DNA of 64,000 nt from Limnoperna fortunei. Lineage: Eukaryota > Mollusca > Bivalvia > Mytilida > Modiolidae. The notes beneath the pieces were generated by a model. The model was not told the origin of the DNA. It worked only from the letters and a program-made list of their open reading frames with translations, and did no database searches. Below are positions 46,317 through 56,762 of this stretch, in pieces (position 1 is the first letter of the stretch; every line of letters starts with the position of its first letter). The stretch is taken from the NCBI GenBank assembly GCA_944474755.1, contig OX104117.1:38457222-38521221 (forward strand), read 5' to 3'. The translations under genes were made by a program, and so were the position numbers.

Positions 46317-49300
46317 ATTATTATTATTATTATTATTCTTCCTCACTTTTTGTCCGGCTGATAACTCAGAGATGGCTGATTGGATTAGAACATCACATGG
46401 CATAAAGTAGAACCACTATCTGAAGTTGTGCCATCAACTTTAAAAATGGTGATATGTGGAACCATCTCCATGGAAACCAGAAAGTTATGCATGAGTGATT
46501 TTGGGCATTTTCATTAATTTTTCGGAAACCTAGAAGCACAGAGGGACCAAACTTGGTATGATGGAAGACCATAATGAGATACAGGTTTGAGATGATTTTG
46601 GGGCGGAATGGAAAAACAAGATGGCCGCCATGGCTAAAAATAGATTTAACATGGGGCCTATGGGAAAATGATTTTTCTACAATAGCTTCACCATGGTTTG
46701 AGATATTCCAAAGTTTTTTTATAGGAAGTTGGACCTCATCAACCTCAAGAAGACAGGAAAGTTTGAAAAAAAAATTTCACACCGTGTGGCCGCAGCCACA
46801 ACCGTAACGTTTGCATAGAAGCCTATGGGGAAATGGAGGTTTTTTGTCACCTCCATTTCTCTGCTATGCATTGATGGATTCCAATCAAACTTTACACAAA
46901 GCACCGTCATCATTACATCTTGGAATTCACATATCAAAAATTTCTAAAATGGCCACCTTTTACAAGATGGCCGCCATGTTACATTTGCATAGAAGCCTAT
47001 GGGGAAATGGAGGTTTTTTGTCGCCTCCATTTCTCTGCTATGCATTGATGGATTCCAATCAAACTTTACACAAAGCACCGTCACCATTACATCTTGGAAT
47101 TCATATTACGAAAAATTTCAAATGGCGGCCATTTTTAAGATGGCTGCCGAGTTACGTTAAAAATTACAACATTGTCGGAATTCCATGAAAATCAACTTCT
47201 AGAGATATTTTGATGTGGGGAGCAACATGGAATCATCGATTTTGGAATTCACATGACGGAAAAAAAAAATTTCGGGGCGACATCTGCTATTGCTCGCAAT
47301 GGCAATTCTAGTTATTATTATTATTCTTCCTCACTTTTTGTCCGGCTGATAACTCAGAGATGGCTGATTGGATTAGAACATCACATGGCATAAAGTAGAA
47401 CCACTATCTGAAGTTGTGCAATCAACTTTAAAAATGGTGATATGTGGAACCATCTCCATGGAAACCAGAAAGTTATGCATGAGTGATTTTGGGCATTTTC
47501 CTTAATTTTTCGGAAACCTAGAAGCACAGAGGGACCAAACTTGGTATGATGGAAGACCATAATGAGATACAGGTTTGAGATGATTTTAGGGCGGAACGGA
47601 AAAACAAGATGGCCGCCATGACTAAAAATAGATTTAACATGGGGCCTATGGGAAAATGATTTTTCTACAATAGCTTCACCATGGTTTGAGATATTCCAAA
47701 GTTTTTTTATAGGAAGTTGGACCTCATCAACCTCAAGAAGACAGGAAAGTTTGAAAAAAAAATTTCACACCGTGTGGCCGCAGCCACAACCGTTACGTTT
47801 GCATAGAAGCCTATGGGGAAATGGAGGTTTTTTGTCACCTCCATTTCTCTGCTATGCATTGATGGATTCCAATCAAACTTTACACAAAGCACCGTCACCA
47901 TTACATCTTGGAATTCACATATCAAAAAATTCCAAAATGGCCACCTTTTCCAAGATGGCCGCCACGTTACATATGCATAGAAGCCTATGGGGAAATGGAG
48001 GTTTTTTGTCGCCTCCATTTCTCTGCTATGCATTGATGGATTCCAATCAAACTTTACACAAAGCACCGTCACCATTACATCTTGGAATTCATATTACGAA
48101 AAATTTCAAAATGGTGGCCATTTTTAAGATGGCTGCCGAGTTACGTTAAAAAATACAACATTGTCGGAATTCAATGAAAATCAACTTCTAGAGATAATTT
48201 GATGTGGGGAACAACATGGAATCATCGATTTTGGAATTCACATGACGGAAAAAAAAAAATTTCGGGGCGACATCTGCTATTGCTCGCAATGGCAATTCTA
48301 GTTATTATTATTATTCTTCCTCACTTTTTGTCCGGCTGATAACTCAGAGATGGCTGATTGGATTAGAACATCACATGGCATAAAGTAGAACCACTATCTG
48401 AAGTTGTGCAATCAACTTTAAAAATGGTGATATGTGGAACCATCTCCATGGAAACCAGAAAGTTATGCATGAGTGATTTTGGGCATTTTCCTTAATTTTT
48501 CGGAAACCTAGAAGCACAGAGGGACCAAACTTGGTATGATGGAAGACCATAATGAGATACAGGTTTGAGATGATTTTGGGGCGGAACGGAAAAACAAGAT
48601 GGCCGCCATGGCTAAAAATAGATTTAACATGGGGCCTATGGGAAAATGATTTTTCTACAATAGCTTCACCATGGTTTGAGATATTCCAAAGTTTTTTTTA
48701 TAGGAAGTTGGACCTCATCAACCTTAAGAAGACAGGAAAGTTTGAAAAAAAAATTTCACACCGTGTGGCCGCAGCCACAACCGTTACGTTTGCATAGAAG
48801 CCTATGGGGAAATGGAGGTTTTTTGTCACCTCCATTTCTCTGCTATGCATTGATGGATTCCAATCAAACTTTACACAAAGCACCATCATCATTACATCTT
48901 GGAATTCACATATCAAAAAATTCCAAAATGGCCACCTTTTCCAAGATGGCCGCCACGTTACATTTGCATAGAAGCCTATGGGGAAATGGAGGTTTTTTGT
49001 CGCCTCCATTTCTCTGCTATGCATTGATGGATTCCAATCAAACTTTACACAAAGCACCGTCACCATTACATCTTGGAATTCATATTACGAAAAATTTCAA
49101 AATGGTGGCCATTTTTAAGATGGCTACCGAGTTACGTTAAAAAATACAACATTGTCGGAATTCAATGAAAATCAACTTCTAGAGATAATTTGATGTGGGG
49201 AACAACATGGAATCATCGATTTTGGAATTCACATGACGAAAAATTGCATCAAAAGTCCAACATTGTCTGATTTTAAAGAAAACTATTTTCCTGTGGTATT

Positions 49301-49364
49301 TTGACATGAAATCATAAAAAAATGTCAGGGCGACATCTGCTATTGCTCGCAATGGCAATTCTAG

Positions 49365-50274
49365 TTGTATTTCATATTGGTCTATTTCCCTTAAAATATC
49401 TTAAGTTTTAAACAGGATTTTCTAGTAGTGCAGAGAGCACTAAATGATTTGCCAGGCTTCATTAATTTATATTTCAAAAATGAGATTTTTTTAATTGACG
49501 AATTTTTAACTGAAAGTCTCAGTTTGGGTTGATAATGCAGAAATTTTTATTGACAATTAAGAAACAAATATTATCAATCACATTAGTTTAAAAAATAATT
49601 AGAATAAAAGGAATTAGTTGACCTTCAATTTCTCTGAAATGGAGTCAAAATTTGGTACAAACATTTTCGAAACCGCTACGCGAGTAATATATGAAGAAGT
49701 GAGTGATGATATGGGATATGTCCAAAAACCAAAAAACCAAACACACAACTTTTAAAAAAATACACAAAAAAAAACAAAAAAAAAAACAACAACAACAAAA
49801 CAAAAACAAAAGAAAGGAAACAATTAATCCCGATCACATAGGAAAAAGTCAACAAAAGACCACCCATGTTCTTCAATAAACGGCGAGGAGAGCTCGCACC
49901 CGTATGCCAGCTGCAGCTTGCACAAAAATGCTTACCGGCGCTAAAACAAACTCCAAGACACAAAGAGAACAATATATAAATAATTCATGAGATGATTTTG
50001 AACCGAGCTAACTTTTTTTATTGGGATTTAGTATCTAAATGAATATTTTTACAAACATGTTTAAAACTAATGCTACTTTTGTCAAGAAGCACAACTACAG
50101 AATATTATTTTAATTAAAAAAATTAAATATAGAACGTCAATACAGTATTCTATAATATAAAAAAAATTAGTAATTGAAATGTTATTATCTTAACCTATTA
50201 GATTTTTCACAACTTCATTCTAATAAAATTATTTTCTCATGACGATTCCGGATTACTCTTAGTGTGATTCGGAA
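49365..50274. other. AT-rich non-coding stretch
   Basis: A CAAAA/CAACAA-rich patch lies at 49720-49815. No gene is recognised. Confidence 0.4.
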
Positions 50275-50312
50275 TATCTCGAATTCTTCTAGATGAATGT
50301 GGAATTCGAGAT
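50270..50312. repeat. Hairpin ATCTCGAATTC / GAATTCGAGAT
   Basis: An 11-bp perfect stem with a ~15-base loop, flanked by GGATTAC and GATTACCCGGA phrases. A loosely similar run of 'GATCTCGGGTTACC' phrases is seen at 3150-3215. Confidence 0.6.
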
Positions 50313-50523
50313 TACCCGGAATAAAATCCCTATTAAATGTATGTGACGTCTAATAATTTTTTATTGGGTACTAAATTATGTTTAAATTGAAATCAATTGT
50401 CCAACTAGTTTTTGTAAAGAATCTTTATATTATAAATTAAACGATACATACATGTACATCCAAGGACGTGTGGCCAAATTCAAGGAACAAAAAAAAGAAC
50501 TATCATAGAAAATGTGATAATCT

Positions 50524-50772
50524 TTGCTCAGAAAATGTTTTGCAAAGAAAAGGTTCAAACGACTTGTGTGCCTTACAAAAGATCATTGTGGCCAGGGGGA
50601 AATTTCAGCCTCTATAAACAGACAAATTCATGATATCCAGAAGCTGACTCGCACAGCATCTAAAACGATGCCAAATAATAGTCGAAATCTTGAGGCCTGG
50701 TTCATAGACAGGGTGATAAAAGGATGCAAACCGAAAGAAAATATAAAATATAAAAGAAAGATAAAGATTTAG
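50524..50772 (+). other. Open stretch of unknown origin
   Basis: An open frame without an ATG at its start. The peptide includes RNLEAWFIDRVIKGCKP and is basic at the end. Composition is less AT-rich than the flanks, so it may be an exon fragment of a decayed gene. No splice signals were fixed. Confidence 0.2.
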
Positions 50773-51345
50773 CATAGACAAAACGATATACCAAATCAAA
50801 TTATGGTGAGCAAACCAATTTTCTTTTTGCAAATACACGTATAGTACTACTTAAAATAAGCAAGAATTTTTCATTTAAACGTTTCTACAATATCGATTAT
50901 TAGTTCTTGAAAAAAAATCTATAGAAAGAAAATTGTCATTTCAGATGCAGGTACGATTATGTCATACATATTTTATTTATTTTCTCTGCTTTTATTTAGG
51001 TGTAGTTGAATAACAATCAAATCTTTTATGTTTGGTCTGAAACGTGGTCCTATTTCTCGACATTATTTTTCTGAACTACTTAGAGGCTTTGCTCTTCATG
51101 ATTGTGTTCCAGTATTTCTTCACAGATGACCTCAGTACCCAAGGTCATATTAAAAAGTATAGAGTAAAAAGATTTGATTTCCTTTACGTACCCTGGTTCC
51201 TGTGTGTCTTAGTATTTCTGTGGTCGTTATTTTGTGTGTCTGTTAAAGTTTTGTTAAAGGGTTTGAAGTGCAGCATACACAGCAATACCATGAAAATAAT
51301 TTATGTTAACTATAAATACTTCTCTGAAACATATTTAAATGAATA

Positions 51346-51500
51346 TCGGCCGAAATCGGCCCTTTGGCAGCGTAAGGTAACGTCAATCGGCCAAATCGGC
51401 CCTCTGGCAGTGAAAGGTAACGTCAATCGGCCAAATCGGCCCACTGGCAGTGAAAGGTGACGTAAATCGGCCCAAATCGGCCAATTGGCAGTATAAGGGT
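51346..51500. repeat. Tandem repeat of about 52 bp, CGGCC-rich
   Basis: Four units of the form AATCGGCC-n-AAATCGGCCC, then TGGCAGTGAAAGGTAACGTC. The unit contains paired GGCC sites and a CGTCA motif. It is a GC-rich island in very AT-rich DNA. Confidence 0.85.
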
Positions 51501-53340
51501 TAATGGCTATATGTGTATAATTTTTATAGTAGGTGTACGTTGTATACTATATATAAACAAAATCCTAAGTGCAATTAACTCCTCCCCTTTTTCCTTAAAA
51601 CATGTGGTGTTTTGTTCGTTTTTTTAAATCTTCCACACTTATTTGGTGTGTAGTTTTTTGATAGCGATTATGAATTCGTCATATTCTTACCAGAACCTGT
51701 AATGTATCGATGTTGTTTGTAAACAAACAGTGACGACATAGTTTGCATTCATCAAACATCGTAAAAGTTCACAAATTATAAAGATAATTAAGATTTAAAA
51801 TAAATTATAAAATATCGATAATTTGTGTTTATTTAAACAAACAATCTAGAATATTTCTGTAAAAAATAAAAATTAAAATTATTAGACTGTTAGAATTCTC
51901 ATGCGATTTCCAGAAATTTACTTTAAAGGGTTACCCACGTTTATATCAAAATATAATAAATATCCTTACCTTGTTTAGAAAAATAAATATGTACATGAAT
52001 TTCCGAAATATAGTCCTACATTTTAATCCATGTTTTGGCTACATTACTTTCCGTACCAAATGTATATTTAACTTTTACATCAAAATTAGACAAAAACCAC
52101 TGGCTAGTGATTACTGGGCCATTTAAACCAAAGGGAGATTATTCGATTCCTAATGTTGATCAAATGTCCTATTTTTATGACCATTGACATTGAAGGAAAC
52201 TAGAAGAAAAGACGGATAGGAGATTGACAGTTTTTCGGGCCATTTCTGTTTACACCCGTAACAGTAAAGAACACTTTTGTTACTTGATGTTATAATCTAA
52301 GACAAATATATAGGTAACTATACAACTTTTATATTATCAATGCATGTTTTCACAATTAAAAAAGTCAAGTACAACGATATTATAAGACAAAAATGACCGG
52401 CACAATTCCGTGACGATGAGATAATGGAACGTTTACAGGTTTCAATTTATGATTAAAGAGATTCGTTTTTGGGGTTTTTTCTGAAAACGTGCTACAAATC
52501 TTACTTAAATTTTAACAGTATGATGATTATCTATAATATTATTCGTATGCGTTACTAGGCCAATATAATATTTCTTTAAAAAATGATATAATGATTTAAT
52601 GATGTATTTCGCTCGGCTTTCAACAAACTAAATATGAAAGCCTTTAGAAAAGGAAAATTACAAAAAACCATTGTGTGGCGGTTGTGCCCAGTTTAAATAT
52701 ATATTTTTGGATTTCTGTGTCGAAATGGTATCGTTCAGCGTGAAAACTTTCTTCAGGCATTCAATTAAATACAGATAACTTATTTTCACTTTTACCTTGC
52801 AATAAGCGAGTATCGCAGTTTCTTAATGCGCATGTGTATATTTTTAAAAAGGGGAATATTCCGCTAAGGTTAAAAGGTCAAGGCAGTTAAACAATAACGT
52901 TCGGGACGCAGATCGAGTGTTGTAAAAGAGACAAAGTCGGTACAAACGCTTTACTTGTGGTGTTTCTATTCATCTCTTGGCTATTCCTGGTGCTTATATA
53001 AACCACCACGATCCGTTTTAAATTGAATTTCGTCAAAATTGTTTTATAATTGTTTTCTCCTATATGATGCGCGGATTGTTTATCTTCCTTACAATCCCAC
53101 AATGCCTTACTAATTTTCTTCTATAAACCGGAAGTGGTCCGAACTACGAACTCGCATATTGGTTCTAGTAGGGTTATATTTTGTATTTTCACGTGTTAAA
53201 GAGTTCCGAAATAATAAACTACCTAGTTTTGGGATTTTACATCCGAACACATTATACTATCTTACTTGTGTATTTTATTTAAATCGAGGCATAACATCTT
53301 TCTTATAATTAATACTATTGGATGTTTTTATTAGCCTTGA
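51501..53340. other. AT-rich non-coding stretch
   Basis: No gene or repeat is recognised. Confidence 0.4.
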
Positions 53341-53355
53341 TACGGGTGGGGGTAC

Positions 53356-53430
53356 TATATAAGCTCGCGAAATTCTCAGTCGAATTCTTTTTTTCTTTAG
53401 AAAGAGCTACTGTCTGCATCAGACTCTAAG
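53356..53430 (+). promoter_or_regulatory. TATA promoter and probable first non-coding exon
   Basis: TATATAAG (53356-53363) is followed by the initiator-like TCAGTC (53376-53381) and, after about 50 bases, a strong donor CTAAG|GTAGGT (53430/53431). GC content rises here. The TATA-to-initiator spacing (about 22) is shorter than usual, so the true start may be slightly downstream. The exon would belong to a plus-strand gene to the right, possibly the secreted-protein gene at 58.9 kb (inference). Confidence 0.4.
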
Positions 53431-53530
53431 GTAGGTTTCTTATTTAAATAAGACTTAAGTACCTATTCCTAGACTGCGTGGCAGCTCTAGCTCCCGGCTA
53501 GAATGTTCAGTCGAGTTTCACTGTAGGCTC

Positions 53531-53799
53531 GGGGCCTCGGTGGCCGAGTGGTCAAGGTATTTCGTCTACTATTGATCACGTGGTCTGTCAACACTGAGAT
53601 TGCGGGTTCGATTCTCACTGCAGGCAGGGGGGTACTCGACTCCAAGCTTAATTGACAAGGATTGCCAGTTTTCCTACCGCAGGTCGGGGGTTTACTCCGG
53701 GTACTCCGGCTTCCTCCCCCACTAAAACTGGACGCCATGATATAGCTGAAAAATTGCTGAAAGTGGCGTTAAACACCATCAAACAAACAAACAAACAAA
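53531..53799 (+). mobile_element. Full-length tRNA-derived SINE with 12-bp TSD
   Basis: The head GGGGCCTCGGTGGCCGAGTG contains an A box (TGGCCGAGTGG) and, 60 bases on, a B box (GGTTCGATTCT), like a Ser/Leu-type tRNA. The body includes GGATTGCCAGTTTTC and CTGAAAGTGGCGTTAAACAC. The tail is (CAAA)n. CACTGTAGGCTC is repeated exactly at 53519-53530 and 53800-53811, so the insertion is young. SINEs rely on a partner LINE for movement. Confidence 0.9.
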
Positions 53800-54334
53800 C
53801 ACTGTAGGCTCCACATCTGGTTTCTTTGTTTCTTTAGGGTAAATTTTCTTTTGATTATAAAATTTGGGATTAAGTTTATAATTTTTCCGGCATAATTTTT
53901 CCTCAGAATGTAGGTTTTGAATTTAAGCTAGTTATATTAGGATACCGTCACATTTCCAACCAAGCTTATTTTTGAACATTGATATTTACCATTGTTTTAA
54001 TATTTGCAATATTGTTGACTTGTTATGTAAAGAAATAAAATATGTAAACTAACCTGTCTTTAGTTAAATCCATGAGAAGCCAGTAATACAGGTCCTTGTG
54101 GACGAACCGGTAAAATTTCCGAGTGTACTGAGTTTAAAGACAAATTAAAAAAATTAAGGCGTTGAAAACAAAACGAAAACCTTTAAAACGAAACATTACT
54201 GAACTAACACACTCTAAAACAAACCTAGCTCCGGTTACATGTTGATCATTTTTACCATAATTATTACGATTCCATTGAATTATTATCATCTGCAAAAATG
54301 TCACAATGTAGTAGATTTATATGCATGTAATTAT

Positions 54335-54545
54335 CGAATTGGGAACGGTATGGCGTAGCCGTGATCACTTACACGCTGGATTCCAAGCTGGAGGAACGAG
54401 TTCGATGTCAAATTGTCAAAATTATGCAGAAGGACTGGACTGTTACTGTTATAGTCTTTAATCCGAGATCGATGGTCTTGTACGGTTAGACATACCCGGC
54501 AAACGATATTTCAAGCCACTGCTTATACGTACGGTTAAGGATCTA
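54335..54545 (+). mobile_element. Possible old tRNA-derived SINE
   Basis: GGTATGGCGTAGCCGTGATC resembles an A box and GAGTTCGATGTC a B box about 45 bases on. No tail or target duplication is visible. Confidence 0.3.
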
Positions 54546-55025
54546 CAGATTTTAGTTTGTCATATTTCCCAACGAATATAAGAATGTTTTTATTCTAAAA
54601 TTCGATAAGACTTTCGCGGCATTCTTTCTTGCTCATAAATGAACATTATTATACACCTTGCGCAAAATAATTTGCATGATATGAAGAATGGTGGGGATTC
54701 ATTCTGGAGTTTGCACTTGATAAATAATATCGATTTTTTTAGAACATTTTTGAATGAGCCATTTTCAAGTCCTATTTGAAGACCATTTTTGCGGTTGCAA
54801 CGTATTCTAAACATATCTCATACAAGATTTATTTATGTGTCATCATGGTCTTTTGATACTCAAATTGTATTTCCCTCGCAATTTATTTTCCCTGTTATCA
54901 TTCTTACATGTACAATCGTTCTTAGTAATAATTACTTAATACTTACTTAATATGTTTAGACGGAAACAATTCTAGTTATGATATGATGTTCAAATGACTA
55001 TTTGAATAGAGAGTTATATATATAA
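54546..55025. other. AT-rich non-coding stretch
   Basis: No gene or repeat is recognised. Confidence 0.4.
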
Positions 55026-55026
55026 G

Positions 55027-55215
55027 GTAAGGGCTTAGTGGTCGAATATAAGGTCATTAGGCTAATTCTGTTTATTACGTGTGTGGCAATACAAATATTG
55101 CAAGTTCGAGTTAGGGCAGGGTGTGCTGGACTGGAACAATACAGTAACAGAGAAGGATTGTCTTTACTGCTGTAGTTCGGACAGTTACTGAAAGTGGCGT
55201 AAAGTCTATTTAGTT
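55027..55215 (+). mobile_element. Degenerate SINE of the same family
   Basis: A-box-like GGGCTTAGTGGTCGAA, B-box-like GCAAGTTCGAGTT, then GAAGGATTGTC and the 3' phrase CTGAAAGTGGCGTAAAG match the family consensus with many changes. The tail is lost. Confidence 0.55.
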
Positions 55216-55254
55216 TTTATCCATGATGTAGTAGCTGTGACACGGCATCCACAT

Positions 55255-56124
55255 ATTCTATTAGGTCGATGGTGTGGTTGGCGAGTCTGTCCTTCAATGT
55301 GCTGATGTAGTTGTCGATGGTTCGGTACTTCTTGGGTCTGGTTCTTTGGGTTCCGCCGGCCTGAAGTTGAATACGGGTTTCCCGTTGACTGCGTTGATGT
55401 CTTTGAAAATCTGGATGATAGTGTAGATATTCCAGTGACTGTGCTTGACTTTCCTTTTCAGTTTACCATGCCAGGCTTCCAGGTGGTTGGTAGTACGGGG
55501 TCCCTCTGTGTTTAAATGATTCCATAGAGTGCGATCGCCATCTATCCATTGGGTAACAACATAGTCTGTGAAAGTCTCACTAATTGTCGTATGTCGTTAT
55601 TGTCCTTGTAGTGGATCTGTAAACCTGTTGACTGTGCCTTGCACCAAATACACTGGGTGTAGTGGAAGAAACAACTTCTTACATTTATACCATGGAAGAC
55701 ATTACGAATACCAGTGTGTGCTGTTGTCTCGAAGTCCATGTACTCTGTAGTAGGGGAGAACTGTAATTGTTGTCAGTCATTGATGTTTGCAGTAGGCAGA
55801 AAAATCTTCTGTACGTCTGTTCGCTCTTTCCTGGTAGTAGGTCATATACCACTGGATACATAGTTCCTTCAAGTTGGATGTGGATGCTGTAAATCTGGAT
55901 AAAACGAGATGGGCATGTGTAGGGTGAATGTGTTGGTGCTGTCCTAGACCCGCAATAGTGTCATTCTTAGTGTTGATAGTCGCTGGGCATGCTGGTATAG
56001 TACACTTCCAGTACGTTCTTTCACCACGGGCAGTCTTTACCCGGAAAAGATAACCATTGAACGTTAAATTGTTGCCTCCTAGTTTGTTGGGTTTGTACTT
56101 TAAGTTCAACTGTGGTATAGCCAT
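55255..56124 (-). pseudogene. FLYWCH-MULE transposase relic with internal deletion
   Basis: 56124-55777 (ATG start, 115 residues) has a FLYWCH-type zinc finger: NGYLFRVKTARGERTYWKC, then C-x(n)-H-x-H around GLGQHQHIHPTH. 55739-55542 has DFETTAHTGI (second Asp of the DDE core) and FFHYTQCIW, and a further frame to about 55380 has GPRTTNHLEAWHGKLKRKV, the Glu-containing block of MULE transposases. The segment with the first Asp is missing between the finger and DFE, so the copy is deleted as well as frameshifted. FLYWCH fingers are a known partner of animal MULE transposases. No TIR was found. Confidence 0.75.
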
Positions 56125-56129
56125 GATAC

Positions 56130-56762
56130 TATTCAGTGGGGGTATTTATACCAATAACCCAAAGCTCGTTAAGTTATGGTTTGGAGAAATCATCTTTTGA
56201 AATGACAGTTCGTAAAAGGGTAAGCAGTAGTCACTGTTTATTATTCATGAATTTAGCAGCTTGGTATACTTACTTACTTACTATACTTATAATTATAGTA
56301 ATTAATATATTACATTATAATCAATTTGTTAATTTTCACTTTTTAAACCAAATTTAAATATTTTCATTTTTACCTTAATAAAATAATAATTAGTTCTAAA
56401 TACATGTAATTTTACAATTTTAAAATTCACCATTTTCTGTAAAAAAGGGTTATTTTACCTATCATTATACTTACACCCCTTGTTGTACCCCTTTGTAACC
56501 ACTAAACAACAAAAACTTGATTATGTTAAAAATGTTGGCATTCCGGGGAATACCCCATTGAAAAATGTTAAAATGACAAGATCATAAAGCAAAAAATCTG
56601 AATGACCGCATGCAGGTTCCTAACGACATAATATAGGTGATAATTGCTAGTATAGGGTTATTTTCGCAATGAAACATACAAACAAATGTACAAATAAACC
56701 AATAACAACGCTAGGAATGACAGCTTTATGTATATTTAGATAGTAAAGTTTTCTGCTTTTTT
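56130..56762. other. AT-rich non-coding stretch
   Basis: No gene or repeat is recognised. Confidence 0.4.

Larger units (their letters stand above)
43214..47311 (+). mobile_element. Helitron-like family G, copy 3 (nested in copy 2)
   Basis: Inserted in the (ATT)n tract of copy 2. The body resumes at about 46317 and the 3' CTAG ends at 47311. Three family A elements and one family T element lie within its (ATT)n tract. Confidence 0.8.
43141..48301 (+). mobile_element. Helitron-like family G, copy 2 (nested in copy 1)
   Basis: Inserted in the (ATT)n tract of copy 1. Its own 5' hairpin is at 43141-43168, its body resumes at about 47312 and its 3' end CTAG is at 48301. The body is nearly identical to that of copies 1 and 3, so the insertions are close in age. 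Confidence 0.8.
43047..49364 (+). mobile_element. Helitron-like family G, copy 1 (outermost of the nested set)
   Basis: The 5' hairpin GTCGCCCC-agactttgtc-GGGGCGAC lies at 43049-43074, followed by ATATTG and an (ATT)n tract. The rest of this element resumes at about 48302 as (ATT)n CTTCCTCACTTTTTGTCCGG. The 3' end is AGGGCGACATCTGC, hairpin GCTATTGC-tc-GCAATGGC, then AATTCTAG at 49364. Everything from 43141 to 48301 is later insertions. Host flanks join as CTTATT|TTGTATTTC (T|T). A ~180-bp core unit (GCATAGAAGCCTATGGGGAA) is present twice in each G body. Confidence 0.8.

Noticed and set aside
47751..49140. Frames encoding repeated HRSLWGNGGF peptides
   Set aside because: They are the core repeats of family G elements. 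The frames start and stop at element features and have no gene context.
51044..51460. 138-residue hydrophobic frame
   Set aside because: It starts at a non-ATG codon and runs into the 52-bp tandem repeat. No supporting signals.
53531..53610. tRNA gene (A and B boxes)
   Set aside because: The cloverleaf-like head belongs to a SINE with a body, a (CAAA)n tail and target duplications.
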